Below are positions 32,316-43,380 of a DNA stretch of 64,000 nucleotides, one piece after another. Both the position numbers and the translations under genes were made by a program. Location: contig NZ_BLKW01000002.1 of the NCBI RefSeq assembly GCF_010723305.1, positions 744,001-808,000 of the forward strand. The letters are read 5' to 3'. Numbering within the stretch: the stretch's first letter is position 1; the number at the start of each line of letters is the position of its first letter. The notes under the pieces are model-generated. The model was not told where the DNA came from, searched no databases, and saw nothing but the letters and a program-made list of their open reading frames with translations. The stretch is from Mycobacterium botniense (GTDB taxonomy: Bacteria > Actinomycetota > Actinomycetes > Mycobacteriales > Mycobacteriaceae).

Positions 32316-32714
32316 TCACCCGGTCAGGGCGTCGACGAGTGCAGCCAACTGCGCCGGGGACACCGACGTGTTGCACTGGCTGCGCAGGTCGGTCAGCGGC
32401 CGTGCGATGTTCTGCAGGTCCAGGAACTCGCTGGGGTGGGCCACAAAATAGCCGCGCACCGATGAGCGCGCCTCCGCCGGCGACTGGTTGACCGCCGCGG
32501 TCAGCACATTGTTGGCATCCGGGTGGTTGTCCAGATATCCGCCGGCCGCGCTGAGCACTCCGCTGGCCGTGGTCGCGAACCCGCTGGCTGTGCACGGCGC
32601 GGGCGCGGCATCAGCTGTTGACGAGACGGTGGCCGCCGCGGCCACAACGCCAAGAACACCCAAGGCTACTGTGCTCCACGCGAAGCGCCCTACCCAAGTC
32701 GCGGACGATTTCAT
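32316..32714 (-). CDS. Secreted haemophore, Rv0203-like
   Basis: 132 residues. Sec signal peptide (STVALGVLGVVAAAATVSS) with probable cleavage after TADA near residue 36. The mature region has the family pattern: CTASGFATTASGVLSAAGGY, LDNHPDANNVLTAAV, YFVAHPSEF, and PLTDLRSQC. C41 and C114 likely form a disulfide. Tyr60 and His64 match the haem-ligand Tyr/His of Rv0203; the third ligand region reads GYFVAHP rather than a His at the same spot, judged from memory of Rv0203. It probably carries haem outside the cell for uptake via MmpL3/MmpL11-type transporters. AAGGGA precedes ATG 32714. Not present at this locus in M. tuberculosis. Confidence 0.85.
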   Translation of the reverse strand: MKSSATWVGRFAWSTVALGVLGVVAAAATVSSTADAAPAPCTASGFATTASGVLSAAGGYLDNHPDANNVLTAAVNQSPAEARSSVRGYFVAHPSEFLDLQNIARPLTDLRSQCNTSVSPAQLAALVDALTG

Positions 32715-32952
32715 AGCCGTGGTCCCTTCGTCCAGGTTTTTCGGGGGAATCCTGCAGTAACTCCCCCGTCAACGTACAACAACCCGGCACATCACCTCCG
32801 CGCCAAGGCGTCCCAGACCGTGTGCCCGTCCGGACTATTGCGGTTCGACCGACGCGCGGGCCGGGATCCGCAAAACGCGCCGAGTGTGCGGTTCGTTGAT
32901 CCGGCTGATGGCAAACCGCCACGACTGATGATCGCCGCAGCCTGCCTTGGCG

Positions 32953-32991
32953 ACGACAAACCCGATCCCGCGAAGGGATCGGGTTTGTCGT
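32953..32991 (-). terminator. Long perfect hairpin downstream of groEL2
   Basis: A 17-bp perfect stem (32953-32969 with 32975-32991) around the loop GCGAA, 65 bp past the groEL2 stop. There is no U-tract, as is common for mycobacterial terminators. It separates groEL2 from the haemophore gene on the same strand. Confidence 0.75.
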
Positions 32992-33055
32992 GAGCTAAGG
33001 ACTTCTGTTGGGTTGTCCCGTTTGCCCGCGCGCCGCAGCGCGCATTGCCGGCCGA

Positions 33056-34759
<1,704 letters not shown>

Positions 34760-34772
34760 TCACCGTCCCGAC

Positions 34773-34799
34773 CTAGCACTCACCGGTCGCGAGTGCCAA
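34773..34799. promoter_or_regulatory. CIRCE element (proximal)
   Basis: CTAGCACTC-N9-GAGTGCCAA, close to the HrcA consensus TTAGCACTC-N9-GAGTGCTAA. It lies 95 bp upstream of the groEL2 start. Confidence 0.9.
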
Positions 34800-34807
34800 C
34801 TGCATTC

Positions 34808-34834
34808 TTAGCACTCGGCCAGGGCGAGTGCAAG
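34808..34834. promoter_or_regulatory. CIRCE element (distal)
   Basis: TTAGCACTC-N9-GAGTGCAAG; the left half is consensus, the right half has mismatches. Paired with the proximal site 8 bp away. Confidence 0.85.
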
Positions 34835-34919
34835 GCAACCGGGCAGCGGGATTGACTGATTGATTGGGCAGACTGCGATCACGTCGCTGGTTGCGCCACC
34901 GGATCCCGCGCCTGCCGCG

Positions 34920-36632
34920 TCAGGAAACGGGGGATCCCGGCACGGGATATGGCGGCTGGGTGACCGGGTTGGTGGGGCACCACGGGTTTTGCGGCACACC
35001 CACACACGGGTCGGGCATGCTCGGCTGTGGCGGTAACGGCATCATCTGGACCACCGTCTGCTTCGGGTAGTTCGTGAACGGGGTGGTCGGGCACGGGCCA
35101 AACTCCTGCGAGGCACACAGCAGCCCCACACCGAGGATGCTGGGCAGCGGTGCGCCGAAATCCGGGATCCCGCAGATGTTGTGCGGGAAGAACTGCAGAA
35201 GCGGCGGGGCGGTGGTGACCTGTTTGGTGCCGACCTGGATGCTCTTGGCGTTGACGGCCGCACCCGAGCTGTCGACGTTGCCGTGAAAGCAGTTGCCGGG
35301 AATGTGGAGGTTGGACATCTCCGCGAGGTCGCCGTTACTCGGGTTGCCGAAGGTGCCGTTGTCGCTCACCGTGTTGTTGGCGACCTCGTTGCCCCAGTCG
35401 TCGTAGTAGCAGAAATGCAGCACCCGGGCACCGACGCCGCCATGGCAGTTGGAGGAGTAGGACACGTAGGCGCGGGTGGAGACATCCGGAGCCAGCAGCA
35501 CGCCCCACGACCCGTTGTTGTAGATGGTGTTGTCGACGATGGTGTCGAACCGGCCCCCCGAGACCAGGACCCCGGTCCCGATGGGAACGTGGGCGGGTTC
35601 GCCGACAGCGGGCACGTTGGGGTTGTTGTTGTCGTGCACCGAGTTGTGCCAGAACACCCAGCACGAATGCGTCCCGGTCGGGCCGGTCCCGTTATTGGGG
35701 CACGAGCCGTCCTGGGGCGATGGCGGGTCGGCGTCGTTTTGGCTGTTGGTGGAGAACCCCGCTCTGTTGTTGTTGAACTCGGAGTACTGGATGACCAGAT
35801 TCCCGCCGGAGTTGGTTCCCGCATAGCCCTCGGCCGAGTTTTCGGCGTGGGCATGGTCGAGGATCGAGTTGCAGTTCGGGCAGGCGCCGATATAAAACGC
35901 CGAGTCGCTCTGGTTGTTGGCGTACACCTGCGTGAACAGTCCCGGCCCGTAGGTGTTGTTGGCGAAGAGCCCGTAGGTGGCCGTCGGCTGGCTGGCGCCG
36001 GCCCAATACGTCGAGGTCGCCGACAGGTACGCGCCGCGCCAACTTCCAATGTTGAATGTGCCGGTCTCATGGCCGCCGTTAAACCAGATCTCATTACCGC
36101 CCGCGCCAGCATTGGGTGCGGACAGGAAGTTGCAGACGGTCATGTTCTCGATGCTGACCCCGTTGACCTCGTAGACCTGGATACCCTGTCGCCCTTTGTT
36201 ACCCGGGCCGATGTTCTGGTCGGCCGGCGCGGAGCTGCACTGCGGCGCCCCCGGATTGGTGCCGTCGAGCACGACGGTGTTGCGGTCCATGCCGCGGATC
36301 CAGATGTTGGGCGTGGTCACCAGCACGGCACTCCCCGGTGTGGTATCAGGCAGCCCCGGGGGCACGCGATTGCCGGTCTCGTGATAGTCGCCGGGTCCAA
36401 TCAGTATCCAGTCCCCGGGTCGGGCGGCGTCGACTGCCGCCTGGATGCTCGAGAACTGCCCGGGAATCCCGTGATAAGTGCCGACACGCCACACCGCGGT
36501 CGCGGCGGTCGGAGCAGCCCCGGCCACACCCACACCGCCGACGACCAGCACGCACACTCCCCCCACGGCACCAGCGCGCCACCACCAGCGCATCGGCGTC
36601 ATGCTGGTGCGATACTTCTCGCGGGTCGGCAT
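34920..36632 (-). CDS. Secreted right-handed parallel beta-helix protein
   Basis: 570 residues. An N-terminal signal/anchor (RAGAVGGVCVLVVGGVGVAG) is probably cleaved near AGA. The mature part opens with a pectin-lyase-like pattern (FSSIQAAVDAARPGDWILIG). Repeated Asn/Gly-rich beta-helix turns follow: GVSIENMTVCNF, GNLVIQYSEFNNNRAG, WHNSVHDNNNPNVP, FDTIVDNTIYNNGSWGVLL, EVANNTVSDNGTFG. About ten cysteines suggest disulfides. The C-terminal ~60 residues are Pro-rich. It may bind or cleave a polysaccharide, but no lyase active site can be identified. ATG 36632 has GAGGAA seven bases upstream, supplied by a tandem repeat. Divergent from the PGRS gene. It is not in M. tuberculosis at this place. 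Confidence 0.8.
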   Translation of the reverse strand: MPTREKYRTSMTPMRWWWRAGAVGGVCVLVVGGVGVAGAAPTAATAVWRVGTYHGIPGQFSSIQAAVDAARPGDWILIGPGDYHETGNRVPPGLPDTTPGSAVLVTTPNIWIRGMDRNTVVLDGTNPGAPQCSSAPADQNIGPGNKGRQGIQVYEVNGVSIENMTVCNFLSAPNAGAGGNEIWFNGGHETGTFNIGSWRGAYLSATSTYWAGASQPTATYGLFANNTYGPGLFTQVYANNQSDSAFYIGACPNCNSILDHAHAENSAEGYAGTNSGGNLVIQYSEFNNNRAGFSTNSQNDADPPSPQDGSCPNNGTGPTGTHSCWVFWHNSVHDNNNPNVPAVGEPAHVPIGTGVLVSGGRFDTIVDNTIYNNGSWGVLLAPDVSTRAYVSYSSNCHGGVGARVLHFCYYDDWGNEVANNTVSDNGTFGNPSNGDLAEMSNLHIPGNCFHGNVDSSGAAVNAKSIQVGTKQVTTAPPLLQFFPHNICGIPDFGAPLPSILGVGLLCASQEFGPCPTTPFTNYPKQTVVQMMPLPPQPSMPDPCVGVPQNPWCPTNPVTQPPYPVPGSPVS

Positions 36633-36636
36633 GCTC

Positions 36637-36687
36637 TATTCCTCGGTTGGCACTATTCCTCGGTTGGCGCTATTCCTTGGTTGGCAC
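36637..36687. repeat. Three 17-bp tandem repeats in the 5' region of the beta-helix gene
   Basis: Unit TATTCCTCGGTTGGCAC, three copies (36637-36653, 36654-36670, 36671-36687; copies two and three differ by one base each), with a partial fourth. Read on the minus strand each unit contains GAGGAA or AAGGAA, and the copy next to the gene supplies its ribosome site. Confidence 0.85.
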
Positions 36688-36697
36688 TCCTCGCTTG

Positions 36698-36739
36698 ACT
36701 GAAGTATGCTTCCGGCACTTCAGTAACGTCAGCAACGTT
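36698..36739. promoter_or_regulatory. Two adjacent inverted repeats between divergent genes
   Basis: ACTGAAGT-N11-ACTTCAGT (36698-36724) is perfect, and AACGT-N5-ACGTT (36725-36739) follows directly. They lie in the 370-bp region between the divergent beta-helix and PGRS genes, so a shared regulator is possible. Confidence 0.5.
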
Positions 36740-37002
36740 GATTAACTTTCGTCGCAGCGAGGACACGGCGCGGTTACCGTTTCGCCTCGATTGCGGCACC
36801 GGGCGGTGACTGCGGCGGGCAGGACCCGGGGTTCTGCTAGCCGTCGGGCCCCGCCGCCCATCCGCTCGGTGAGCGTGTGGCTCGCCGACGCTGAGGTCCC
36901 CTCCGCTCAGCCCGATCGCGCTGATCGACACCTGCGCAGCGTCAGAGCAGATTATGCTCAGCGCAGCAGGTCAGCGGTTTGCTATGTGGAAGGTGCCCAC
37001 CC

Positions 37003-39225
37003 ATGGCAAAAAACTCCCACCGGCGGGGCTTTTCCGCTACGCGCGGTGTCAGACGATTTGCCGGAGCCGGCACCACAGCCGCCGGTGCGATGGCCGCAGC
37101 GGTGCTGGCCCCGGCGATTCCGCCGGCCGACGCCGATGTGCTCGATCTGATTCTCGACCCGCTGATCAGCATGGCGGCGGCCGGCTCCGGGATTCCCGAT
37201 GTGGTCGGGCCGGCCACCGATACGGCGGCCGCCGTCCCCGCATCCACGCTCTACCCGGTGGATTCGGCGCTGGTCTATACCGTCGGCGTCCTCAACAGCA
37301 CGGTTAACGGGCTGGTCCAGGAGTGGATCACCGGCCCGGTCGGCCAAGCGCTGGATCCGATTATCAACGCGCCCACGGTGTTTTTGTTTGGGCGGGATTT
37401 GATCGGCAACGGCATCAACGACTTCAGCGGGGCCAACGATTCACTATTCGGTGGTTCGGGGATTTTCGGCAATCTCAGCGATGGTGGCTTCCTTGCCGGA
37501 AACGGGGGAACCGGGACCACCGGGGTGACGGGGGTCGACGGCGGGGCCGGCGGGGTCGGCGGCTCGGCCGGACTGATCGGCGACGGTGGCACGGGCGGAG
37601 CCGGCGCTCCCGGTGCTCCGGGCGGAGACGGCGGCACCGGCGGACTGTTGCTGGGCAACGGTGGTAACGGCGGCGCCGGTGGTGCCGCCGCGGTCGACGG
37701 CGGCACCGGCGGCACCGGCGGTGACGGCGGAGCCGCTGGGTTGTTCGGCAACGGCGGTATCGGGGGGGCCGGCGGGGCCGGCGCGACGGGGACACCAGGT
37801 CCGGAAGGCACGCCCGGTGCTGACGGCGTCAGCGGTGTTCACGGCGGTGCGGGCGGGCCCGGCGGCAGCGGCGGAGCCGGCGGGACCGGAGGGACCGGAG
37901 GTCTCGGGGGACCCGGCGGTAACGGCGGGGCCGCCGGGTTGATTATCGGTGACGGCGGCACCGGCGGCACCGGCGGTAACGGCGGCGACGGCGGTGCCGG
38001 GGGCCTCGGCGGTACCGGGGGTGTGGGCGGAGCCGGATATGACGGTGGCAGCACCGCTGCCGGCGGCACCGGCGGGGCCGGCGGATATGGCGGGGCCGGC
38101 GGCACCGGCGGGGACGGCGGTAACGGCGGGGCCGGCGGCAACGGCGGGGCCGGCGGCCTATTCGGCAACACCGGGGCCGGCGGCGGCGGCGGTCACGGCG
38201 GATATGGCGGGGCCGGCGGGGACGGCGGGCTCGGCGGCACCGGCGGGGCCGGCGGGGCCGGCATCACCGCCGGAAATGGCGGGGGCGGCGGTCAGGGCGG
38301 AAACGCCGGGGCCGGGGGGGCCGGCGGCACCGGCGGGTCTGCGGGCCTGGGTACACCCATCGGCCACCTCGGCGGGAACGGTGCTGCCGGCGACAGCGGC
38401 AACGGTGGCGACGGCGGGGCCGGCGGGCTCGGCGGCGCCACCGCCGTGACCGGTGGTACTGGCGGCACCGGCGGTACCGGCGGGGCCGGCGGCGAAGGTG
38501 CCGCCGGCGGGCTCGGCGGCGAAGGTGGGGCCGGCGGCGAAGCAACCGGTAACGGCGGCACCGGCGGAACCGGCGGAAATGGCGGTGACGGGGGCACCGG
38601 CAGCGTCGTCGGCGGCGCCGGGGGCACCGGCGGAACCGGCGGCGACGCAACGGGCACTGGCGGCACCGGCGGCACCGGCGGAAATGGGGGCACCGGAGGC
38701 GTCGGCGACGTCAACGTCGCCGGCGCCGGCGGCACCGGAGGCGCCGGGGGTCAAGCGACCGGCATCGACGGCACCGGCGGACATGGCGGTAACGGCGGCA
38801 CCGGCGGCACCGGCGGGACGGCGGTCACCGGCGGGCTCGGCGGCACCGGCGGGGCCGGGGGCCAGGCGACCGGGACGGGCGGCACCGGTGGACATGGCGG
38901 TAACGGCGGCACCGGCGGCACCGGCGGCACCGGTACCACGCTCGGCGCCGACGGTGGTATGGGCGGTACCGGCGGCGTCGGCGGCACCGGTACCGCTGTC
39001 GGGGGTGACGGCGGCACCGGCGGCACCGGCGGCACCGGCGGTGCCGCCACCGAATCCAGCGGTATCGGCGGCACGGGCGGCACCGGCGGCACGGGTGGCC
39101 ACGGAGGCACCGGCAACGGCGTGGCCGGGGAGCCCGGCCAGGCCGGTCAGCCCGGAGTGACGCCCACCGACGCAACCGGCGGCGCCGGCGGGGACGGCGG
39201 GGCTGGCGGGACCGGGGGCAGCTAA
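37003..39225 (+). CDS. PGRS protein with a non-PE exported N-terminus
   Basis: 740 residues from ATG 37003, which has GGAAGGTG upstream. The N-terminus ([20 protein letters not shown], then hydrophobic [20 protein letters not shown]) looks like a signal peptide, possibly Tat-like because of the Arg pair, and not like a PE domain. Residues ~45-120 include [19 protein letters not shown] and [24 protein letters not shown] repeats run from ~155 to the end (GGTGGTGG, GGAGG, GGNGG). The protein is probably surface-exposed or secreted. Function unknown. It occupies the place where M. tuberculosis has PPE10 and Rv0441c. Confidence 0.85.
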   Translation: MAKNSHRRGFSATRGVRRFAGAGTTAAGAMAAAVLAPAIPPADADVLDLILDPLISMAAAGSGIPDVVGPATDTAAAVPASTLYPVDSALVYTVGVLNSTVNGLVQEWITGPVGQALDPIINAPTVFLFGRDLIGNGINDFSGANDSLFGGSGIFGNLSDGGFLAGNGGTGTTGVTGVDGGAGGVGGSAGLIGDGGTGGAGAPGAPGGDGGTGGLLLGNGGNGGAGGAAAVDGGTGGTGGDGGAAGLFGNGGIGGAGGAGATGTPGPEGTPGADGVSGVHGGAGGPGGSGGAGGTGGTGGLGGPGGNGGAAGLIIGDGGTGGTGGNGGDGGAGGLGGTGGVGGAGYDGGSTAAGGTGGAGGYGGAGGTGGDGGNGGAGGNGGAGGLFGNTGAGGGGGHGGYGGAGGDGGLGGTGGAGGAGITAGNGGGGGQGGNAGAGGAGGTGGSAGLGTPIGHLGGNGAAGDSGNGGDGGAGGLGGATAVTGGTGGTGGTGGAGGEGAAGGLGGEGGAGGEATGNGGTGGTGGNGGDGGTGSVVGGAGGTGGTGGDATGTGGTGGTGGNGGTGGVGDVNVAGAGGTGGAGGQATGIDGTGGHGGNGGTGGTGGTAVTGGLGGTGGAGGQATGTGGTGGHGGNGGTGGTGGTGTTLGADGGMGGTGGVGGTGTAVGGDGGTGGTGGTGGAATESSGIGGTGGTGGTGGHGGTGNGVAGEPGQAGQPGVTPTDATGGAGGDGGAGGTGGS
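37480..39222 (+). repeat. PGRS-coding GC-rich repeat tract
   Basis: Imperfect ggcggcaccggcggc and ggcggggccggc units, in frame with the second PGRS protein. The 3' half is dominated by Gly-Thr-Gly-Gly repeats, unlike the Gly-Ala/Gly-Asn bias of the first PGRS tract. Confidence 0.9.
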
Positions 39226-39394
39226 AGCCCCGTCGTGGGCGGTCACGTCTGGCCTTGCGCGGCAGGGCGGGGCTGCAGCGCGGACCTGCACGGGGCGGGT
39301 GACGATGCGCACCGGCGCACACCAAAAACCCGGCCTCCCCCAGTGAACGTCGGCTCCTACCTCGCGGCCGGGCCGGTGGGTATCGTTTCCCGCG

Positions 39395-40318
39395 ATGAGT
39401 TCCGACGGCAAGTGGACCGCAGCGGACGTCCCGGATCAGAGCGGGCGCGTAGCGGTTGTGACCGGTTCTAACACTGGTATCGGCTACCACACGGCCGCGG
39501 TGCTCGCCCACCGGGGCGCGCATGTCGTGCTGGCGGTGCGCGATCTGGAGAAGGGCAACGCCGCCCTTGCGCGCATCAAGGCCGTCAACCCCCAGGCCGA
39601 TGTCACGCTGCAGAAACTCGACTTGAGCGCCCTGGACTCGGTGCGCACCGCCGCCGACGCGCTGCGCTCGGCGTACCCGCGTATCGACTTGCTGATCAAT
39701 AACGCCGGCGTGATGTGGACGCCCAAACAGGTGACCACCGACGGTTTCGAGTTACAGTTCGGCACCAACCACCTCGGTCATTTCGCGTTGACCGGTCTGC
39801 TGCTCGACCGGCTGCTGCCGGTGCGCGGGTCGCGCGTGGTGACGGTCAGCAGCCAGGCGCACCGGATCCGGGCACGCATCCACTTCGATGATCTGCACTG
39901 GGAACGCCGCTACGACCGGATCGCCGCCTACGGGCAATCCAAACTGGCCAACCTGTTGTTCACCTACGAGCTGCAGCGTCGACTGGCGGCGCAGGCCATG
40001 AACACCATCGCCGTCGCCGCGCACCCCGGCGGCTCCAACACCGAGCTAACCCGCAACCTGCCCGCCATCGTCAAGCCCGCGGTGACGGTGCTGGGCCCGC
40101 TGCTGTTCCAGAGCGCGGCGAGGGGTGCCTTGCCGACGCTGCGGGCTGCCACCGACCAGTCCGTGCAGGGCGGGCAGTATTACGGCCCCGACGGGCTCGG
40201 CGAGCAGCGCGGCCACCCCAAGCTCGTCGAGTCCAGCGCCCAGTCGCATGACGCGGAGTTGCAACGGCGGCTGTGGGCGGTTTCCGAAGAACTCACCGGC
40301 GTGACATTCCCGGTCTGA
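39395..40318 (+). CDS. Short-chain dehydrogenase/reductase, Rv0439c-like
   Basis: 307 residues of the retinol-dehydrogenase-like SDR type. Cofactor motif TGSNTGIGYHTA near residue 24, NNAGVMWTP, catalytic Ser in VTVSSQAH, and Tyr/Lys in YGQSKLANLLF. It reduces or oxidises an unknown alcohol/ketone with NAD(P). TATCGT lies 8 nt before ATG 39395, a possible -10. It precedes moeA2 as in M. tuberculosis. Confidence 0.9.
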   Translation: MSSDGKWTAADVPDQSGRVAVVTGSNTGIGYHTAAVLAHRGAHVVLAVRDLEKGNAALARIKAVNPQADVTLQKLDLSALDSVRTAADALRSAYPRIDLLINNAGVMWTPKQVTTDGFELQFGTNHLGHFALTGLLLDRLLPVRGSRVVTVSSQAHRIRARIHFDDLHWERRYDRIAAYGQSKLANLLFTYELQRRLAAQAMNTIAVAAHPGGSNTELTRNLPAIVKPAVTVLGPLLFQSAARGALPTLRAATDQSVQGGQYYGPDGLGEQRGHPKLVESSAQSHDAELQRRLWAVSEELTGVTFPV

Positions 40319-40338
40319 ATACGCGCCGCGTCTCGGCC

Positions 40339-40344
40339 GATAAT
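40339..40344 (+). promoter_or_regulatory. -10 hexamer of moeA2, leaderless type
   Basis: GATAAT, then 6 nt, then ATG 40351. Confidence 0.4.
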
Positions 40345-40350
40345 GGCGGG

Positions 40351-41565
40351 ATGCGTTCGGTTGAGCAACACCAACGCGCGGTCGCCGAGCTGATCACCGC
40401 GCATGCACCCGCCGCGACGCCGCTTACCGACGCACACGGTCTGGTGTTGGCGCGCGACGTGACCGCGCCGGTACCGCTGCCGGTGTTCGACAACTCCGCG
40501 ATGGACGGTTACGCGGTGCGGGCCCAAGACGTCGTCTCGGCGACCACTGAGCGGCCGGTGACCCTGCCGGTTGCCGACGACATTCCCGCGGGACGCACTG
40601 ACATTCCCACGCTTAAACCGGGTACCGCGCACCGAATCATGACCGGGGCGCCGCTGCCGGTCGGGGCGACGGCGGTGGTTCCGGTCGAAGACACCGACGG
40701 GCGGACTGACACCGTGTCCATTCGGGTCCCCGCCGCCGCGGGCCGGCACATCCGCCACGCCGGTGAGGACGTTCCCGCGGGCACCACGGTGCTGCGCGCC
40801 GGGCAGGTCATCACCCCGGCCATGCTGGGCCTGGCCGCCGCGCTGGGATTAGCCGAGCTGACGGTGATTCCCCGTCAGCGGGTACTGGTGATCTCCACCG
40901 GATCGGAGCTGGTGCCGCCAGGCGCCCCGCTGCGGCCCGGGCAAATTTATGAGTCGAACTCGGTCATGCTGGCCGCCGCTGTGCGCGACGCGGGTGCGGC
41001 GGTGGTCGCCACGCCGACCGCCGGTGACGACGTCGCCCAGTTTGCCGCGGTGCTCGACCGATACGCCGCAGATGCCGACCTGATCATTACCAGCGGCGGT
41101 GTCAGCGCGGGCGCCTACGAGGTGGTCAAGGATACCTTCGGCCGCAGCGGCGACCGCGGGGTGGAGTTCGTCAAAGTGGCGATGCAACCAGGGATGCCCC
41201 AAGGTATCGGGCAGGTGGCCGGCACCCCGATCGTCACACTGCCCGGCAACCCGGTCAGCGCACTGGTGTCGTTCGAGGTGTTCATCCGGCCGGCGCTGCG
41301 GCGCGCCATGGGATTACCGGACCCGCAGCGGCCCCGGCGGACCGCGACGCTGACCGAGACGCTGAGCTCGCCGCGCGGGAAACGCCAGTTCCGGCGCGGC
41401 CTGTTTGACCCCGCCACCGGTACGGTCAGCGGTTACGGGCCACCAGGGTCACACCATCTGCGCTACCTGGCCACCGCAAACTGCTTGCTCGACATACCCG
41501 AGGATGTCCTGGAGGTGCCCGCCGGAACACAACTGCAGATCTGGGATCTGGGCTCCGTAAGATGA
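40351..41565 (+). CDS. moeA2: Molybdopterin molybdenumtransferase MoeA2
   Basis: 404 residues. Inserts molybdate into adenylylated molybdopterin to make molybdenum cofactor. Motifs: [15 protein letters not shown] near residue 49, [31 protein letters not shown], and the MPT-binding loop [16 protein letters not shown] proline-rich [14 protein letters not shown] block follows. Matches Rv0438c in length and place. ATG 40351 is preferred over upstream in-frame starts that overlap the SDR gene. First in a moeA2-psd-pssA run with almost no gaps. Confidence 0.95.
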   Translation: MRSVEQHQRAVAELITAHAPAATPLTDAHGLVLARDVTAPVPLPVFDNSAMDGYAVRAQDVVSATTERPVTLPVADDIPAGRTDIPTLKPGTAHRIMTGAPLPVGATAVVPVEDTDGRTDTVSIRVPAAAGRHIRHAGEDVPAGTTVLRAGQVITPAMLGLAAALGLAELTVIPRQRVLVISTGSELVPPGAPLRPGQIYESNSVMLAAAVRDAGAAVVATPTAGDDVAQFAAVLDRYAADADLIITSGGVSAGAYEVVKDTFGRSGDRGVEFVKVAMQPGMPQGIGQVAGTPIVTLPGNPVSALVSFEVFIRPALRRAMGLPDPQRPRRTATLTETLSSPRGKRQFRRGLFDPATGTVSGYGPPGSHHLRYLATANCLLDIPEDVLEVPAGTQLQIWDLGSVR

Positions 41566-41569
41566 CCGC

Positions 41570-42295
41570 GTGGCACGACGCCTCCGCCCCGCGGTTGCGG
41601 ATCTGAGCCGAGCGCCGCGGGACAGCCGCCAGCGCCTGCTGGGGCTGGCGCGGTTGGCCGTCCCGCCGATACATCCGGCTGGGATGCCCTTCATCATGGC
41701 CGGTCTGGCCGTGGCCGCCGCCGGGCGCAACCACCGGCGGCTGCGGCAGGTGGGCCTGCTGGCGGCGGGGGCCTGCGCCGGCTTCTTCCGCCACCCACCG
41801 CGGGTCCCGCCCACCCGAGCCGGTGTCGTCGTCGCACCGGCGGACGGGGTGATCTGCCGCGTCGACTCCGCGCCCCCGCCGGCCGAAGTGGCGCTGCCCG
41901 ACGCGCCGCGGCCGCGGGTCAGCATCTTCCTGTCGCTGCTGGACGCGCACGTGCAGCGAGCCCCGGTCGGCGGTGAAGTGATCACCGTAGAGCATCGGCC
42001 GGGCCGCTTCGGCCCGGCCGATCTGGGCGCCGCCAGTGACCATAACGAGCGCACCAGCATGCACATCCGCACGGAGACCGGCGCCGACGTCGTCGTGGTC
42101 CAGATTGCCGGGTTGCTGGCGCGCCGCATCGTCTGCGATGCGCGTACCGGCGACAGGCTGTCGGTCGGTGACACCTATGGGCTGATCCGGTTCGGCTCGC
42201 GGCTGGACACCTATTTGCCGGTCGGCGCACAGGTGCTGGTCACCGAGGGGCAACGCGCACTCGCCGGCGAAACTGTGCTGGCCGAGCTGCGATGA
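41570..42295 (+). CDS. psd: Phosphatidylserine decarboxylase proenzyme
   Basis: 241 residues, small bacterial type, Rv0437c-like. Converts phosphatidylserine to phosphatidylethanolamine at the membrane. Self-cleavage to a pyruvoyl enzyme is expected at the Gly-Ser in [43 protein letters not shown] and [13 protein letters not shown] are conserved. It starts at GTG 41570, 4 bp after moeA2, and overlaps pssA by 4 bp (ATGA). Confidence 0.95.
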   Translation: MARRLRPAVADLSRAPRDSRQRLLGLARLAVPPIHPAGMPFIMAGLAVAAAGRNHRRLRQVGLLAAGACAGFFRHPPRVPPTRAGVVVAPADGVICRVDSAPPPAEVALPDAPRPRVSIFLSLLDAHVQRAPVGGEVITVEHRPGRFGPADLGAASDHNERTSMHIRTETGADVVVVQIAGLLARRIVCDARTGDRLSVGDTYGLIRFGSRLDTYLPVGAQVLVTEGQRALAGETVLAELR

Positions 42296-43146
42296 CCACC
42301 TGGGCCCGTGGGAGGCGGGCAGTCAACCTGCGCATTCTGCCCAGTTCGATGAGCGTACTGGCAATCTGCGCGGGTCTCACCTCGATCAGGTTCGCGCTGG
42401 AACACCAGCCGCACGCCGCCATTGCGCTGATCGCCGCTGCCGCCATCCTCGACGGGCTGGACGGACGGGTGGCCCGCATCTTGGATGCCCAGACGCGGAT
42501 GGGCGAAGAGATCGACTCGCTGGCCGACGCGGTGAACTTCGGGGTGGCGCCCGCGATGGTGGTCTATGTGTCGATGTTGTCCACCTCGCGGACCGGGTGG
42601 GTGGCGGTGCTGCTGTACGCGGTCTGCATTGTGCTGCGGCTGGCGCGGTTCAACGCGTTACTCGGCGATGCCAACCTGCCCGCCTACGAGCGAGAATTCT
42701 TCGTGGGCATGCCTGCCCCGGCGGCCGCCATCGCCGCGCTCGGCCCGCTGGCCGCCACACTACAGTTCGGCCAGGGCTGGTGGACCACGCCGGGGTTGGT
42801 CTGCGCCTGGCTGCTGGGCTGTTCGATGCTGGTGGTCAGCCGCATCCCGATGAAAAAGATGCACACCGTCTCGGTGCCGCCGAACCTGGCGGCGCTATTG
42901 CTGGCGGTCTTGGCCATCGTCGCGGCGGCCGCGGTCGTTGCACCCTACGTTTTGCTCATGGCGGGTATCGCCGCCTACCTGTGTCACATCCCGTTCGCTG
43001 TGCGCAGCCACCGTTGGCTGGTTGAGCATCCCGAGGCCCGGGGCGAGAAATCCACACAACGCCGTGCCGTGCGGCGCGCGAGCCGCCGCGCGCAACCTCA
43101 CCGCCGGTCGGTGGCCCGGCTGGGGCTGCGCAAGCCGGGTGTCTGA
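42292..43146 (+). CDS. pssA: CDP-diacylglycerol-serine O-phosphatidyltransferase
   Basis: 284 residues, Rv0436c-like. Makes phosphatidylserine from CDP-diacylglycerol and serine, the step before Psd. The CDP-alcohol phosphotransferase motif is [20 protein letters not shown], continuing [11 protein letters not shown], with all conserved Asp present. About eight membrane helices. The C-terminus is a basic Arg-rich cytoplasmic tail. Coupled to psd by overlapping stop and start. The ATPase gene that follows in M. tuberculosis (Rv0435c) is absent. Confidence 0.95.
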   Translation: MTTWARGRRAVNLRILPSSMSVLAICAGLTSIRFALEHQPHAAIALIAAAAILDGLDGRVARILDAQTRMGEEIDSLADAVNFGVAPAMVVYVSMLSTSRTGWVAVLLYAVCIVLRLARFNALLGDANLPAYEREFFVGMPAPAAAIAALGPLAATLQFGQGWWTTPGLVCAWLLGCSMLVVSRIPMKKMHTVSVPPNLAALLLAVLAIVAAAAVVAPYVLLMAGIAAYLCHIPFAVRSHRWLVEHPEARGEKSTQRRAVRRASRRAQPHRRSVARLGLRKPGV

Positions 43147-43380
43147 GATGGCGGTGCACCGTGAGATCGCCAACCGCGCAACAGGTTTGCTGTCAACGAG
43201 CGGACTGCCCGGGTGGGTGAGGCGGCGTTGCGGGCCGGGCCGCAAGGCTCACCCGTCGCGTCGCGGCTGTGGCGCTTATCACTACGGCCGTGCTGGCGCA
43301 TTGGGTCGAATCACCCGCAGATCGGGAACACCACGGGGTAAGTCCCCGTCGGCGGCGGCCGAACACCGACCAGCACCGAA

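Noticed and set aside
35181..36698. 505-codon frame opposite the beta-helix gene
   Set aside because: The minus-strand product has a signal peptide and beta-helix repeats; the opposite frame has none.
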